From Paralithodes platypus (Eukaryota; Arthropoda; Malacostraca; Decapoda; Lithodidae): 64,000 nucleotides of DNA. Shown piece after piece: positions 21,170-32,520 of this stretch (positions are counted from its first letter, which is position 1; each line of letters opens with the position of its first letter). The translations under genes and the position numbers were made by a program. The notes below the pieces were generated by a model, which was not told where the DNA came from, ran no database searches, and saw nothing but the letters and a program-made list of their open reading frames with translations. The stretch covers positions 7,410,713 to 7,474,712 of the forward strand of contig CM064569.1 of NCBI GenBank assembly GCA_032716605.1. Reading direction: 5' to 3'.

Positions 21170-21228
21170 GGTACTAAAGGGTTTGTTATGCACAGTGAGT
21201 TATTTGACGTATTGTAAAGAATCGTGTC

Positions 21229-22694
21229 TTAAGCAAGGTTCACACATTGGCGAGTCGGAGCGCAACTCCAATGCGAGTGATGAAATTTTTGCACTCGCCA
21301 ATGATTATCCCAAATTCGCCGACACTCGCCAACACTCAACAGACTCGCGGTGGACCACGTAGACTCGCGAACGCGGCCAAAATTTTTGTACAGACACAAA
21401 AATTGGAGAGTCAAGTGGGAGTAGGACGCCAACTCGCATAGAGTCGCGTAGACTCCCGTAAACTCGCGTAGACTCGCGTAAACTCCTGTAGACTCCTGTG
21501 ACACTCATGTAGACTCGGGTGACAGTCACGTTGTACTATTTAGAAATTTAATGATCGCGAGTCTACATGAGTGTCACGCGAGTCTACATGAGTGTCACAC
21601 GAGTCTACATGAGTGTCACAAGAGTCTGTTTATATTATCAACAAAAATCGTAGCAGCGAAACGACTGCACCTATGGCTTTCATATTTTAACCACATGTAC
21701 CTTACCCTTTTGGCTACCAACGAAAAAAATCCCAAATTCCTCCTCCCACACACTCGCTGACTGTCGGTCCCGTCAGAAGGAAAACAAAAGGAAAATCTGT
21801 GGCGGCGAAACGACTGCACCAATCAGTTCCATATTTGTGTGACAAGTCCCTTAGCCTTCTGCCTTCCCCCCACCACACCCCCAACCGCCTCCCACCACCC
21901 ACTTCCAGCGTATCCGTACGAAGATAAGGAAAAAAAGGAAAATCTGTGGCGGCGAAACGACTGCACCAATCGGTTCCATATTTGTGTGACAAGTCCCTTA
22001 CCCTTCTGCCTTCCCCCCACCACACCCCCAACCGCCTCCCACCACCCACTTCCAGCGTACCCGTACGAAGATAAGGAAAAAAAGGAAAATCCGTGGTTGC
22101 GAAACTACCTTACCAATCGGCTTCATATTTGTAACATGAGTCAATTACGCTTCTACCTTCCCCACACCATCCCCCAAACCACCTTCCCACCACCCTCCTA
22201 CCCATACATAATAAGAATGATGTGGAATATGCATAGGATAATTATATGACGACAAATAATAATATACAGATTGATATCCAACATGAAATATAAATAAATA
22301 CAAGATATAAATTAAATAGAATATACACTCCTGTTAACTTCCTGTAGACTCGCGTTCATCTCGTTTAAACACGTGTAAACTCATGTAAACTCCTGTGACA
22401 CTCATGTAGACTCGCACTATTCGTACGCTGGAATTTGACCGTTATTTTTCAAATTTTGGGGGTGCGTGTTGGGGTCGTGTTAAACTCGCCAACACTCGTG
22501 TAAACTCGCGTAAACTCGTGTAAACTCATCTAAACTCGTGTAAACTCGTGTTAAATTTGTGTTCTATGCGTGTTTACTCGCATCAGCTGCTACTCGCGTT
22601 GGGTTCGGGCTCCATCAACGGCGACTTGCGGCGAGTGTGACTCGCGTTGGCCTCGCGCTCCGACTCGCCTATGTGTGAACCTACCTTTACTTAA
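21229..22694. mobile_element. Element K: 1.47-kb TTAA-bounded transposon-like repeat
   Basis: Begins TTAAGCAAGGTTCACACAT and ends ATGTGTGAACCTACC...TTAA. Terminal inverted repeats run about 40 bp (GGCGAGTCGGAGCGC against GCGCTCCGACTCGCC). The subterminal zones are full of TAGACTCGCG- and TAAACTCGTG-type words. The middle (21650..22190) has a 146-bp unit repeated about 3.5 times, with GCGAAACGACTGCACCAATC. No transposase frame is present. Confidence 0.75.
21650..22190. repeat. 146-bp tandem repeat inside element K
   Basis: Units begin near 21655, 21803, 21951 and 22096 and contain CCATATTTGTGTGACAAGTC and CCTTCCCCCCACCACACCCC. The two central units are nearly identical; the outer ones are diverged. 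Confidence 0.85.
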
Positions 22695-22790
22695 CAGTGT
22701 TATTTTTGAGCTTCTAATATAGAGTGTAATGCTAATGTGTTTATCCTCACCCAGGGTCAAACCACGTATATTTGTCAGATATAATGGACG

Positions 22791-22794
<4 letters not shown>

Positions 22795-22825
<31 letters not shown>

Positions 22826-22853
22826 CCAAATATAGGAAAATGGAAGACAATGA

Positions 22854-22908
<55 letters not shown>
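22795..22908. repeat. (TA)n and (GA)n microsatellites
   Basis: TA run near 22795..22820 and GA run near 22858..22908. Confidence 0.9.
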
Positions 22909-22913
<5 letters not shown>

Positions 22914-23017
22914 AGCAAGGGAAGCATTAATAAGAACCTTGAGCCAACAAAGCCATAATTTTGACCCACTTCTGGAACTTTTGATGAAGCGGCCTTTCAG
23001 AGCCTTTAGTGAAGCTA

Positions 23018-23424
23018 TTAATAAGGGGAGATGGGGCATTTTTCTAGTGTCCCTTGTTTCTCAAGTCGAACGCCATTAGTTTTCAGCTTTTAGGACATTC
23101 AGCCCATTAGTTTGGCGATTTAAAGACCTTTCGCCCCATTTATTTGTCAATATTAAGACTTTTCGTGTCATTTAGCTGTCGATTTGTTTCCTGGCGATCG
23201 AAAGCTCGAAAAATGTACAAATTCATCTTGAAGGAAGTTCTTGGAAGGTGTTTTGTTTATGTTTGATTATGGTCTAGTGAGGTAACTTTAAAACATATAA
23301 ATTTAAAATGATAAAATCAAATCATTAATTTCGTTGGGAGGTGTTTGGTGTTGGAGTGAAAATAATATAATAAACTATAAAATAGTTATATAAATGATGA
23401 AATAAAAACGCCCATACCCCTTAA
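23018..23424 (+). mobile_element. TTAA family B element
   Basis: Begins ATTAATAAGGGGAGATGGGG and ends CGCCCATACCCCTTAA. The core words GACATTCAGCCCATTAGTTT, CTGTCGATTTGTTTCCTGGC and AAAATGTACAAATTCATCTT are present. Confidence 0.78.
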
Positions 23425-23584
23425 GGCACGACAAGAAAGAAAAGAAATATATCATGAAGGATAAATTCAAGGCTGACCATTTTAGATTTTAGTATACCAT
23501 GGGGCATTCTTTCTTGTTTAGGTGGTGTCACACAAGCACTTTTTCCGGCAATTTGTGATGAACACGTTTGTTCTCGTAATATTG

Positions 23585-23760
<176 letters not shown>

Positions 23761-23859
23761 AATATTGATATAGAGCCTATAGTTTTGTTTATGTATGTAT
23801 TATTTATATATTTTGTTCAGAAATAATGGGTTTCAAAATGATACGCTAATACTTAAATG

Positions 23860-24125
23860 TATAAAGACCGAGTATTCCACACGGGATGCGGTCTTACTTC
23901 GTTCCAGGCAGTCCTGTTCAGAGCTGCCTTCTCAGGTTTTTGCTTTCGCGATAAGAGTGTATAATCTGATCCCACGTTTTTCTTGGTCTACCCTTTGGTG
24001 CAGCTCCATCCACGTTCACGGACTTGCATCATTTTACCAAGTTAAGTTTACCCATCCTCTCTACATGCCCAAACCTTCCGAGCCTGATTGTACACATCTC
24101 ATCACTGATTCTCATGATGTTGAAT
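23860..24125 (-). mobile_element. Decayed LINE C-terminal fragment
   Basis: The minus-strand translation shows RFGHVERMGK, a stop, then KGRPRKTWDQI and NRTAWNEVRPHP. This is the pattern (R.GHV.RM, GRP..TW, R..WR) of the end of RTE-type LINE proteins. It is diverged from the RTE-like family at 41870..43858 and has no intact frame. Confidence 0.6.
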
Positions 24126-24133
24126 ATGATTGA

Positions 24134-24236
24134 ACCTTCCCCTTTGATTGCTAGAGGGCCTTCCTAAGCTGTATAGAATTGCTCAGTATCAGCAAGAATA
24201 GATATGAAAACAACCCCATGCTACGAAACAGGTTAA
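24134..24236. mobile_element. TTAA family D, right-end fragment
   Basis: Contains GCTAGAGGGCCTTCCTAAGC, GAATTGCTCAGTATCAGC and ends CGAAACAGGTTAA, matching the right half of family D. Confidence 0.5.
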
Positions 24237-24324
24237 AAAGATCAAGAAGGTGTAAAACAAACCAATTTGTAATTATAAAATAATTCGATAAAAGTGAAAA
24301 TCAACCAACTCGTCAACTCACACA

Positions 24325-24442
24325 TACCACACTAACACACCACACACTCTCTCTCTCTAGCTCTCTCACGCACACACACATACACACACACACACACACT
24401 CACTCTCTCTCTCTCTCGGAACAATGCGGGAGGCTAAATAAT

Positions 24443-24483
<41 letters not shown>

Positions 24484-24485
24484 AC
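24325..24485. repeat. (CA)n and (CT)n microsatellites
   Basis: Alternating CACACA and CTCTCT blocks, with a short block (CGAAGGAAGGAGGC / GCGGGAGGC, ATAATGGATAATC) appearing twice. Confidence 0.85.
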
Positions 24486-24732
24486 ACACGAAGGAAGGAG
24501 GCAAGATAATGGATAATCGATGAACCAGTAATGCGGAAAGGCCCTGTATTTGCCATTCATAAAATACCCCCAATGAATGAGGGACAAGACATAGAGAGTG
24601 AATATAGCGGAGAGTTTAGAGGAGGTTATACACGAGGGATACTACTGGCAATTTTTACATAGGCAACTTTTTTTCTAGCAACTTTACATCTTTGGCACTG
24701 AAATCGGCAACTGCATTGAACATCTTTGATTT

Positions 24733-25060
24733 TTTAAGGGTAGTTTTTCTGGTCCTTTTTCTCCCTCGTGTTAAGCCCCGTTTGTTTTGAGATTATGAGA
24801 CGTTCGGCCCATTAGTTTGCCGCAGATGTTAACACCTTTCGCCCCATTTCGTTGTCAATTGTTAGACCTTTCCAGCCATTTAGGTGTCGATTTCATCCTG
24901 ACGAGCGACAGCGAGCCTGACATTTTAAGCCTTCGGGACATTTTTCTACCGACAAAATGTAAACATTTATCTTGAAGGGTGGTTGAGGGCGTGTTTTTCT
25001 AAGCTTGATGGAGGTCTAGCGAGGAAACTAAGACCAACAAAACGGCCCATCTCCCCTTCA
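24733..25060 (+). mobile_element. TTAA family B element
   Basis: Begins TTAAGGGTAGTTTTTCTGG; ends CGGCCCATCTCCCCTTCA, the last TTAA mutated to TTCA. The interior keeps GAGACGTTCGGCCCATTAGT and CTTGATGGAGGTCTAGCG. Confidence 0.78.
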
Positions 25061-25108
25061 CAAATTTGGTACCCATTATTTGTGTTCTACGATTTATTTG
25101 TTTTCCTT

Positions 25109-25109
<1 letters not shown>

Positions 25110-25149
<40 letters not shown>

Positions 25150-25371
25150 CCAACTTACTTCCTCTCGGGCATAGGCTGAGAGCTTTAACATTCACCGCTT
25201 TACAATGAACAGTGAAGCCCGTGAGGTCTTGTTCCAGTCTAGGGAGTGAGACATGTGAAGCACGTAGAGTACAACGAGCACCTGCCATCTTGCCTTCTTC
25301 ACTGTCTCACCCCCTACACTCGGACTCTCACACTTACACACACACAACGCCACCTGTTGAGCAGATAACTC
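25110..25371 (-). mobile_element. SINE-like retroposon E, copy 2
   Basis: Inverted copy with poly-T at 25110..25149, then CCAACTTACTTCCTCTCGGG and, at the far end, GAGCAGATAACTC. It lacks about 70 bp present in copy 1 (the part around GGGTCGTTTCGGGCC), so one copy carries an internal deletion or insertion. Confidence 0.78.
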
Positions 25372-25427
25372 ACCAGGCATTGCACCCCTATAGCATATTT
25401 TGAATATGGGAATATTCATACAGTGCT

Positions 25428-25612
25428 ATTTAATCAGGGAACAATGAGGGTATTTTATTGACGTTTCGGTGGGCTTGTGGTAATGCACTGATACTAGGTA
25501 CAGCACAAATTCCATCCCAATAATATCTTCCCATTGATACATCGGGATTTGAACCCGGGACCTTTGGATTACCAGGCCAGTGGCAAGACCACTCCACCAC
25601 ACCTCCCCTATT
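25428..25612 (-). mobile_element. tRNA-derived SINE
   Basis: The minus strand reads GGTGTGGTGGAGTGGTC (A-box-like) and, about 35 bp later, CCGGGTTCAAATCCCG (B-box with T-arm stem). These are spaced as in a tRNA but the cloverleaf is not complete. The body continues to ACCGAAACGTCAATAAAAT. It looks like a tRNA-headed SINE rather than a tRNA gene. Confidence 0.65.
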
Positions 25613-25733
25613 AGAACACACCACTATTAAAAGGTTCTTGTGTTTACCTTTCATGTTACACTTACAAGGAAAATGTATTTGTGTATAATCTACTTTGTTT
25701 ATTTTTAAAGTTCATCCCTAGGCCTAGAGAGGG

Positions 25734-25745
25734 TGTGTGTGTGTG

Positions 25746-25806
<61 letters not shown>

Positions 25807-26095
25807 CAAAGAGGAGAGGGTATGTGTACGTGTTTGTGTGTGGTACGTGACCGAAGTGATATGTGGCTGAAACGGTAAGTGGCCGAAGTGGTAAGTGGTC
25901 AAAGTGGTAATTGGTCGAAGTGGTAAGTGGCCGAATTGGTACGTGACCGAAGTGGCAAATGGCCGAAGTAGTAAGTGGCCCAAGTGGTAAGTGTCCGAAG
26001 TGGTAAGTGGATGAAGTGGTAAGTGATCGAAGTGATAAGTGGCCAAAGTGCTTAGTGGCCTAAGTGGTAAGTGGCCGAAGTGGTAAGTAGCCGGA
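25734..26095. repeat. (GT)n plus 15-16 bp minisatellite
   Basis: (GT)n at 25734..25804, then about 16 variable units of the type GGTAAGTGGCCGAAGT from about 25843 to 26095. Confidence 0.88.
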
Positions 26096-26225
26096 ATGAT
26101 CTGTATTGTTCATGATTTTCACTCTTTGGAATTCAATGCAGAAGACAGTCTTTTTAGTAATTAAGCAGTAATAAGATCAAGGCACGGTTTAGCGTATTGA
26201 AAATTCACCTATATAATTGTAGGCT

Positions 26226-26342
26226 TTTTACTCTCAGTCGGGTTCGAACCACCGGCAATCAGGACTAGTGTCTATGATAGAGTTGATTAAAGGATAAACA
26301 CTTGTCCTGACTGTCGATGGTTCGAGCCCTCCTGAGAGTTGA
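26226..26342. repeat. Palindrome of two tRNA-like 3' halves
   Basis: CGGGTTCGAACCACCGGCAA on the left and TCGATGGTTCGAGCCCTCC on the right are T-arm/B-box-like sequences in opposite orientation. AGGACTAGTGTCTATGA pairs with AAACACTTGTCCT. A related structure is at 38700..38860. Confidence 0.5.
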
Positions 26343-26410
26343 AAAAATTTAGTAGTTCACGCGTATTTGTGATACATATCGTTATTTAATATAATTGTAT
26401 CCAAGTCAAA

Positions 26411-26466
26411 CTATATATATATATATTCAGTATATATATAATATATATATACTGAATATATATATA
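26411..26466. repeat. (TA)n with ACTGAATATA
   Basis: Alternating TA tract directly upstream of a LINE fragment. Confidence 0.85.
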
Positions 26467-26890
26467 GCGAAGCATGGACGTTGGTTGAGAGACTCAGACC
26501 AAGAGTGAGAGCAGTGGAAACAGTGGGAGTGCGTGCGGAGTTACATGGAGGGATAGACAGACTAATGAGGAAGTAAGAAGGAGGTTTGGTGTGGAGGTAG
26601 ATGTGCTGGAAAGTGTGAAAAGGAACAACTTGAGATGTTTCGGCCATATGGAACGTATGGAAAGCGAGAGAATGACTAAGAGGGTGTACGAGAGCGAGGT
26701 GGAGGGACAGAGAAGGAGAAGTAGACCAAATGAGAGGTGGAAGGATGGAGTGAGGAAGTACATGAACGAAGGCGGTGCTGGTTGGGGGGAGGGGCGTCGA
26801 CTGACTGGGGACAGAGGTGCATGGGGGCGGTTCGTTCGTGGTCACCCCTTCGGGGATCACGGCGTCAGGCAATAGATAGATAGATAGATA
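26467..26890 (+). mobile_element. RTE-like LINE 3' fragment with GATA tail
   Basis: The frame 26591..26875 encodes EVDVLESVKRNNLRCFGHME, TKRVYESEVEGQRRRSRPNE and DRGAWGRFVRGHPFGDHGVR, colinear with the end of the element at 41870..43858. It is followed by CAATAGATAGATAGATAGAT, a 3' microsatellite tail as in RTE-type LINEs. Strongly 5'-truncated. Confidence 0.85.
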
Positions 26891-27338
26891 AGTGAAATAA
26901 CATGCTATTTACTCAAAGGGTTAAGTACACAATATCAGATAGATATATACAGCATATAGTGACCAAAGGTCAAAGTAATATATAAAGAAACAGTCAAAGT
27001 AATATGAAGAGAAAGTCAAAATAATATATAATGAAAGTCAAAGTATTATATACGTTTTTTAGAGAAACAGTGTTGTTAATTAATAAAGAAACAGTCAAAG
27101 TAATATATAAAGAAACAGTCAAAGTAATCTACAGTATAATGTAACAGTCAAAGTAATATATATATATAGAAACAGATTAAACCCATTTGTAGTATCGAGT
27201 CTAACCAATAATGTAATAATGTTAGTACTACCCGTTTGACAGATACGTGGGTAGTGTTATTGGTATACTTAAAGTGATAAAAACACTCATCAATAGTACA
27301 TTACGGATATTAAAAGCGATGTATCTCTTGTAGAAAAA

Positions 27339-27342
<4 letters not shown>
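26891..27342. repeat. Left arm of a 2.9-kb inverted repeat
   Basis: Begins AGTGAAATAACATGCTATTT and contains about eight AAAGTAATATATAAAGAAAC-type units. The inner end ACATTACGGATATTAAAAGC pairs with GCTTTTAATATCCGTAATGT of the right arm (29084..29800). The outer edge coincides with the GATA tail of the LINE. Confidence 0.88.
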
Positions 27343-27410
<68 letters not shown>

Positions 27411-27716
27411 AAAACCCCACTCATCAATAGTACCAGGGTCCAGAGAATATAGGGTCAACCCACCGCTCAAAGAAAACGCGCTGTCTTTCGCGCATGACGT
27501 CATTCTCCCCACAGTGGGGACAGAGGCTAGGGGTCAGTGGGAGGTCGGTCAGTTCATTCACTTTGAGAACTCAATCACGAACATACAGGTGAAACAAAGC
27601 GGATGTTTTATAATTCTAGTTGTGTGTGGTATGATAATGATTTGGAATTATGAATGCTAAGATACCTATCTTGAAATATATAGCATAAAAACAATGATGT
27701 AAGTTACTATACAGTT

Positions 27717-27932
27717 AACCCATAAAGTACCGGTGATGTCCTTTTCTTTATAGTGTAGCCACTATTAGACCATTGTATTCAGATTAGGAAGGACCTCTAG
27801 CAATAATATGGCTTCCAACTATCTCAACCAACCTTTTTAATTACCGTAGATCCTTCCGAAGCTGCATAATATCGTATTAATATATCCTAGCTAGAATACA
27901 ATATAACACACGTAGCTGGTACTCAAAGGCTT
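27717..27932. mobile_element. TTAA family D foldback
   Basis: Begins TTAACCCATAAAGTACCGG and ends GGTACTCAAAGGCTTAA, with inner arms CAGATTAGGAAGGACCTCT and GATCCTTCCGAAGCTG. Confidence 0.78.
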
Positions 27933-27964
27933 AACTAACAACATCAGAAGTTGAGACAATTACA

Positions 27965-28039
<75 letters not shown>

Positions 28040-28046
28040 TGTGTGT

Positions 28047-28141
<95 letters not shown>

Positions 28142-28158
28142 TAAGTATGTGTGTGTGT
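27965..28158. repeat. (GT)n microsatellite, about 190 bp
   Basis: Nearly pure GT with two GTAT interruptions. Apparent Cys-Val reading frames are artefacts. Confidence 0.97.
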
Positions 28159-28507
28159 CCCTTCTACTTGGCGGATAATTCATAGGGCATTATAAAGATT
28201 TATCAGCTTAACATTGACAAGCTATAATTCAACACACACACTCATGGTTTGTAAAATGCAGTCCTTTTGTCATGATAAAGGTGAGCAAGATACGCATACA
28301 CAAACACTCATTCCCACTATCCCATACACACATACACTCACAGATTTTCACTCAGATCAGCACACACACACACACATCACCGCTTTTCCACACACACACA
28401 AACACAAGTCTGTGTGCGTGCTTGTGTGTGTGTCCGTTCCTTCACTAATGACATTATAATATGCCCTTCCTTAGGAATACGTAGCCCCTAATCAGGTATC
28501 AACCACT

Positions 28508-28514
<7 letters not shown>

Positions 28515-28542
<28 letters not shown>
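28515..28542. repeat. (CT)n microsatellite
   Basis: Pure CT tract. Confidence 0.95.
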
Positions 28543-28546
<4 letters not shown>

Positions 28547-28902
28547 GAAGTTAATGTAAGCACTTTCTTGGTGTAGTCTATAGCCTATATGTTATTCATT
28601 GGTATGCTCGCTATCATCCATAATATATTACCTCATTTTTATGCACATTTAATAATTGTAAAATATACTAAGCTTGATATTGTCCTGTAACATTAAATAA
28701 GATTCTATTTACACGCATAGTTCAATATATCACAAAAACAAGATGTCTTATATGAGGGGTTCAGGCAGAGCGTGGGGCCTGTGACGTCACTCATTCACAG
28801 GTACCTGCGCGTGGGTTGACCCTATATTCTCTGGACCTGCTCTGGACCCTGAATAGTACATTACGGATATTAAAAGCGATATATCTCTTGTGGAAAAAAA
28901 TA

Positions 28903-29024
<122 letters not shown>

Positions 29025-29037
29025 TATATACACTATA

Positions 29038-29083
<46 letters not shown>

Positions 29084-29089
<6 letters not shown>

Positions 29090-29800
29090 TTTTTCTACAA
29101 GAGATATATCGCTTTTAATATCCGTAATGTACTATTGATGAGTGTTTTTATCACTTTAAGTATACCAATAACACTACCCACGTATCTGTCAAACGGGTAG
29201 TACTAACATTATTACATTATTGGTTAGACTCGATACTACAAATGGGTTTAATGTTTCCATATATATATATTACTTTGACTGTTTCTTTATACTGTAGATT
29301 ACTTTGACTGTCTCTTTATATATTACCTTACTGTTTCTTTATAACGTTTATGTATTACTTTGACTGTTTCTTTGTATATTACTTTGACTGTTTCTTTATT
29401 AATTAACAACACTGTTTCTCTAAAAAACTTATATAATACTTTGACTTTCATTATATATTATTTTGACTTTCTCTTCATATTACTTTGACTGTTTCTTTAT
29501 ACTGTAGATTACTTTTACTGTCTCTTTATATATTACCTTACAGTTTCTTTATAAGTTTATGTATTACTTTGACTGTTTCTTTATTAATTAACAACACTGT
29601 TTCTTTAAAAAAACTTATATAATACTTTGACTTTCTTTATATATTATTTTGACTTTCTCTTCATATTACTTTGACTGTTCCTTTATATATTACTTTGACT
29701 GTTTCTTTATATATTACTTTGACCTTTGTCACTATATGCTGTATATATCTATCTGATATTGTGAACTTAACCCTTTGAGTAAATAGCACGTTATTTCACT
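29084..29800. repeat. Right arm of the 2.9-kb inverted repeat
   Basis: Contains TTACTTTGACTGTTTCTTTA units, about twice as many as in the left arm, and ends GCACGTTATTTCACT. A block of about 190 bp (TTAACAACACTGTTTC onward) is itself duplicated in this arm. Confidence 0.88.
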
Positions 29801-30514
29801 TATTATTCTTGATATTATTCGCCGAATTTAAACAGGTTAGGAAGTTTCTCTATGTATCAGAAATAGTCACCATTAGCCGAATTATATAGGTTAGGATGGT
29901 TCTCTATGTATGTTCAAATACAAATTGTTATGAATTATCGCTTAGACTTACAAAATACCTTTCGAAACTGAATAAAGAGGTCTACTGAAAAAGTTTGGGG
30001 AAGGGGGGTCTTACTCTATGCCGTGGCGCTCATCTACGTAACATAGCACTTTGGAGTATGTGGTGGGTAAATTGGCTAAGGTACCCAGCCTGGTACACAA
30101 GGGCTACTGTAAATTATCCTGGTTACCATACTTTACTTCACCGGATGGGACGTCACAAATATCCACTACCACCAGGTTGCTATATTTACTGCTAGGTGGA
30201 CAGAGGTATGGGGTGTTGCGACACTGCCCATCCTTTTTGCCCCACCTTTGGGGACCTGGGATCGATCTCAGCCCCGGACCTCACAATGTTTTTTCACAAG
30301 GACCTGCTAGTGTTACTGTCTCCCTTGAGCAAAGGGATGGGGTAATGTAGAGATGGAGTCACTGGCTAAATAAACCTTCTTCCTGGGAATCTTCTGTGAG
30401 ATTATGTGCGAGTAAGTCTTGGATTAGAATATGGGGATGTGTATTATATTAATTTTAAACTGTTAATGAAAAGACAAAATATTACTGCAAAAATAATAAT
30501 AATACAAATAATAA
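29801..30514. other. Intron sequence; possible SINE remnant at 30000..30360
   Basis: The part 30000..30360 is GC-richer than its surroundings and has CCTGGGATCGATCTCAGCCC, which resembles a T-arm in reverse. No element boundaries are visible; the rest is featureless. Confidence 0.3.
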
Positions 30515-30978
30515 TCTATATTATTAAACCAGTTCGTGTGTCTGTTTGTCTGTGTGTTGTCAATAGGTGGCCACAGTTTTGGACCTGGGGAGCTGAAACT
30601 TTGCATGTGGGTGTCAATTGACCTGGGTCAGGTCATAGAGGGAGCGAGGCCACGATCAGAGGTCGTTTCGAGGCCGAAATTGAACACAAATTGAAAACAA
30701 TTGAATAAAATGGCCGTTTGGGGCAGAAGGAGGCCTCCGATCGAAAAGGTGTATGGAACGAAAGTTGTTCGCAGTCCCCCAAAATGGGGGTACGGATGAG
30801 GTCAGATCCAAAATCGGAGGTCATTTAGCGGCCGAAATCGAGGTCGCCGTTTAATGAGGCACAGGGAGGTCGAGGCCGGTGATTATGTTAGTAGTAGTAT
30901 TGTGATGATTGTGGTAGTAGTGATTGATGATGGTGATTATGGTAGTAGAATTGAAACCCGGGCAACGCCGGGTACCCC

Positions 30979-30979
<1 letters not shown>
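30515..30979 (+). mobile_element. Non-autonomous Helitron-like element, copy 3
   Basis: Begins TCTATATTATTAAACC and ends with hairpin ACCCGGGCAACGCCGGGT then ACCCCTA. The terminal CTAG is replaced by (AAT)n. The interior matches copy 1 throughout, including its 5' half. (AAT)n flanks both sides. Confidence 0.75.
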
Positions 30980-31016
<37 letters not shown>

Positions 31017-31232
31017 TTAATAATCGTGGTTGCTAGTTCCTGATTCAGCGAGTTGTTTTGATCTAGCCAAAGTCATACGTTTTATTCCGCGCAGCACAGT
31101 CGACCATTTATAGTGTGCGGGGAATTAGGTTGTGCATGCGAGTGATGATATAGTATTGTATATAGTATATAGTATTCAGCGAGTTGTTTAACATCAGACA
31201 GTAACCAATTTCATCTACGTAAAGTAATATAT

Positions 31233-31558
31233 TTAAGGGGGTGACCTGCTTCTTTTGTTCTATTATTCTCTCTTTCCCTGGCTTGTATCCATTCGGCCCC
31301 ATTCAGCCTACTGTTTTAAGACATTTATCCCCATCCAGGTGTCGATTTCTTCCTGGCGAGCGATAACGAGCTAGCATTGTATGAAGAAATCCGGCTTCGC
31401 CGGAGAAATTTTTCTATCGAAAAATTTACAAATTTAGCCTGCTGTCAAAAACATGTGTTTAAATATGTTGGCTCGCTACCCCTCGCCAGGAAGAAATCGA
31501 CACCTGGATAGGAATAATTGTCTTAAAACGGTAGGCTGAATGGGGCCGAATGGATACA

Positions 31559-31635
<77 letters not shown>

Positions 31636-31654
31636 ACGAAGTGGGCCCCCTTAA
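31233..31654. mobile_element. TTAA family A element with (GA)n expansion
   Basis: Begins TTAAGGGGGTGACCTGC and ends GTGGGCCCCCTTAA. The right arm's GA-rich part has expanded into about 75 bp of pure GA, explaining its greater length. Confidence 0.8.
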
Positions 31655-31992
31655 TTCCCCGCAGCACAGTCGACCATTTTTAGTGTGCGTGGAATTAGGT
31701 GTACATGCGAGATTTTGGTGTAGGCTACATGCGAGAGAGCGATTCCGGCGACTTCGTTTTTTGGTCAATTAGCGACCTTGTAATCTGCTCTTTCATACCA
31801 CACAGAGAACTACCACTCATTTCTAGCAAACATTTATACCTAGTTTCATACATGGACAATTTCCGAGTATACTAGTAATTTTCATATATAGGAACTTATA
31901 TGTATAGCTGCTTTGTATCTAAAAATTCTAATGTCACAGGGACCGGCTTGTACCTAAAAATTAAAATTGTGTAGTAATTTTGATATCTAAGA

Positions 31993-32206
31993 TTATACCT
32001 TAGAGTACCAGCGACGTGTTTTATGTTGTATTCTAGCTATATGTAGACGATATTATGCAGCTTAGGAAGGATCTGTGGTAGTTAAAAGGTTGGTTGAGAT
32101 AGTTTGAAGCCTCATTATTGCTAAATGTCCTTCCTAAGCTGAATAACATCATCTAATTCTTGCCAGAATATGATGAAAAGGACTTCCTTGGTACTGAATG
32201 GGTAAA
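31993..32206. mobile_element. TTAA family D foldback, diverged ends
   Basis: Contains AGAGTACCAGCGACGTG, GCAGCTTAGGAAGGATCTG, GTCCTTCCTAAGCTGAATAA and CTTGGTACTGAATGGGTAAA; the terminal TTAA words are mutated. Confidence 0.72.
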
Positions 32207-32520
32207 TAACTATTTCATATTTTACGAAACTATCAATATTTTCCTTGAACACAGTCTCCTCAAACCTGGAAGGTCCTCATCCCAGATGCTGATGTGAAGA
32301 GACCTTGTCCGGAGTTATAACATCTGAGGTGAAGCCATTGATTTCAGGGGCTGATGAGTGATTGGTGCTTCTGAATGCTTGTGTGCTTGCTTTTTGTATG
32401 CGAACTGTTATATTATGTGTTCTTCTCCTGTCACCTCTGTTTTCCTTCCTCGTGTCTCTTGCTGATCTTCCCTCCCCCTTGTGGGAGTAGGGGCTAGCTA
32501 CTGACTGACTGACTGACTTT
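32207..32520. other. Intron sequence, nothing recognised
   Basis: No repeat or coding signal beyond a short GACTGACTGACTGAC run at its end. Confidence 0.35.

Noticed and set aside
25490..25612. tRNA gene
   Set aside because: A- and B-box-like sequences are present but the acceptor and anticodon stems do not pair, and a SINE-like body follows.
27951..28185. Cys-Val and Thr-His reading frames
   Set aside because: Translations of a (GT)n microsatellite.
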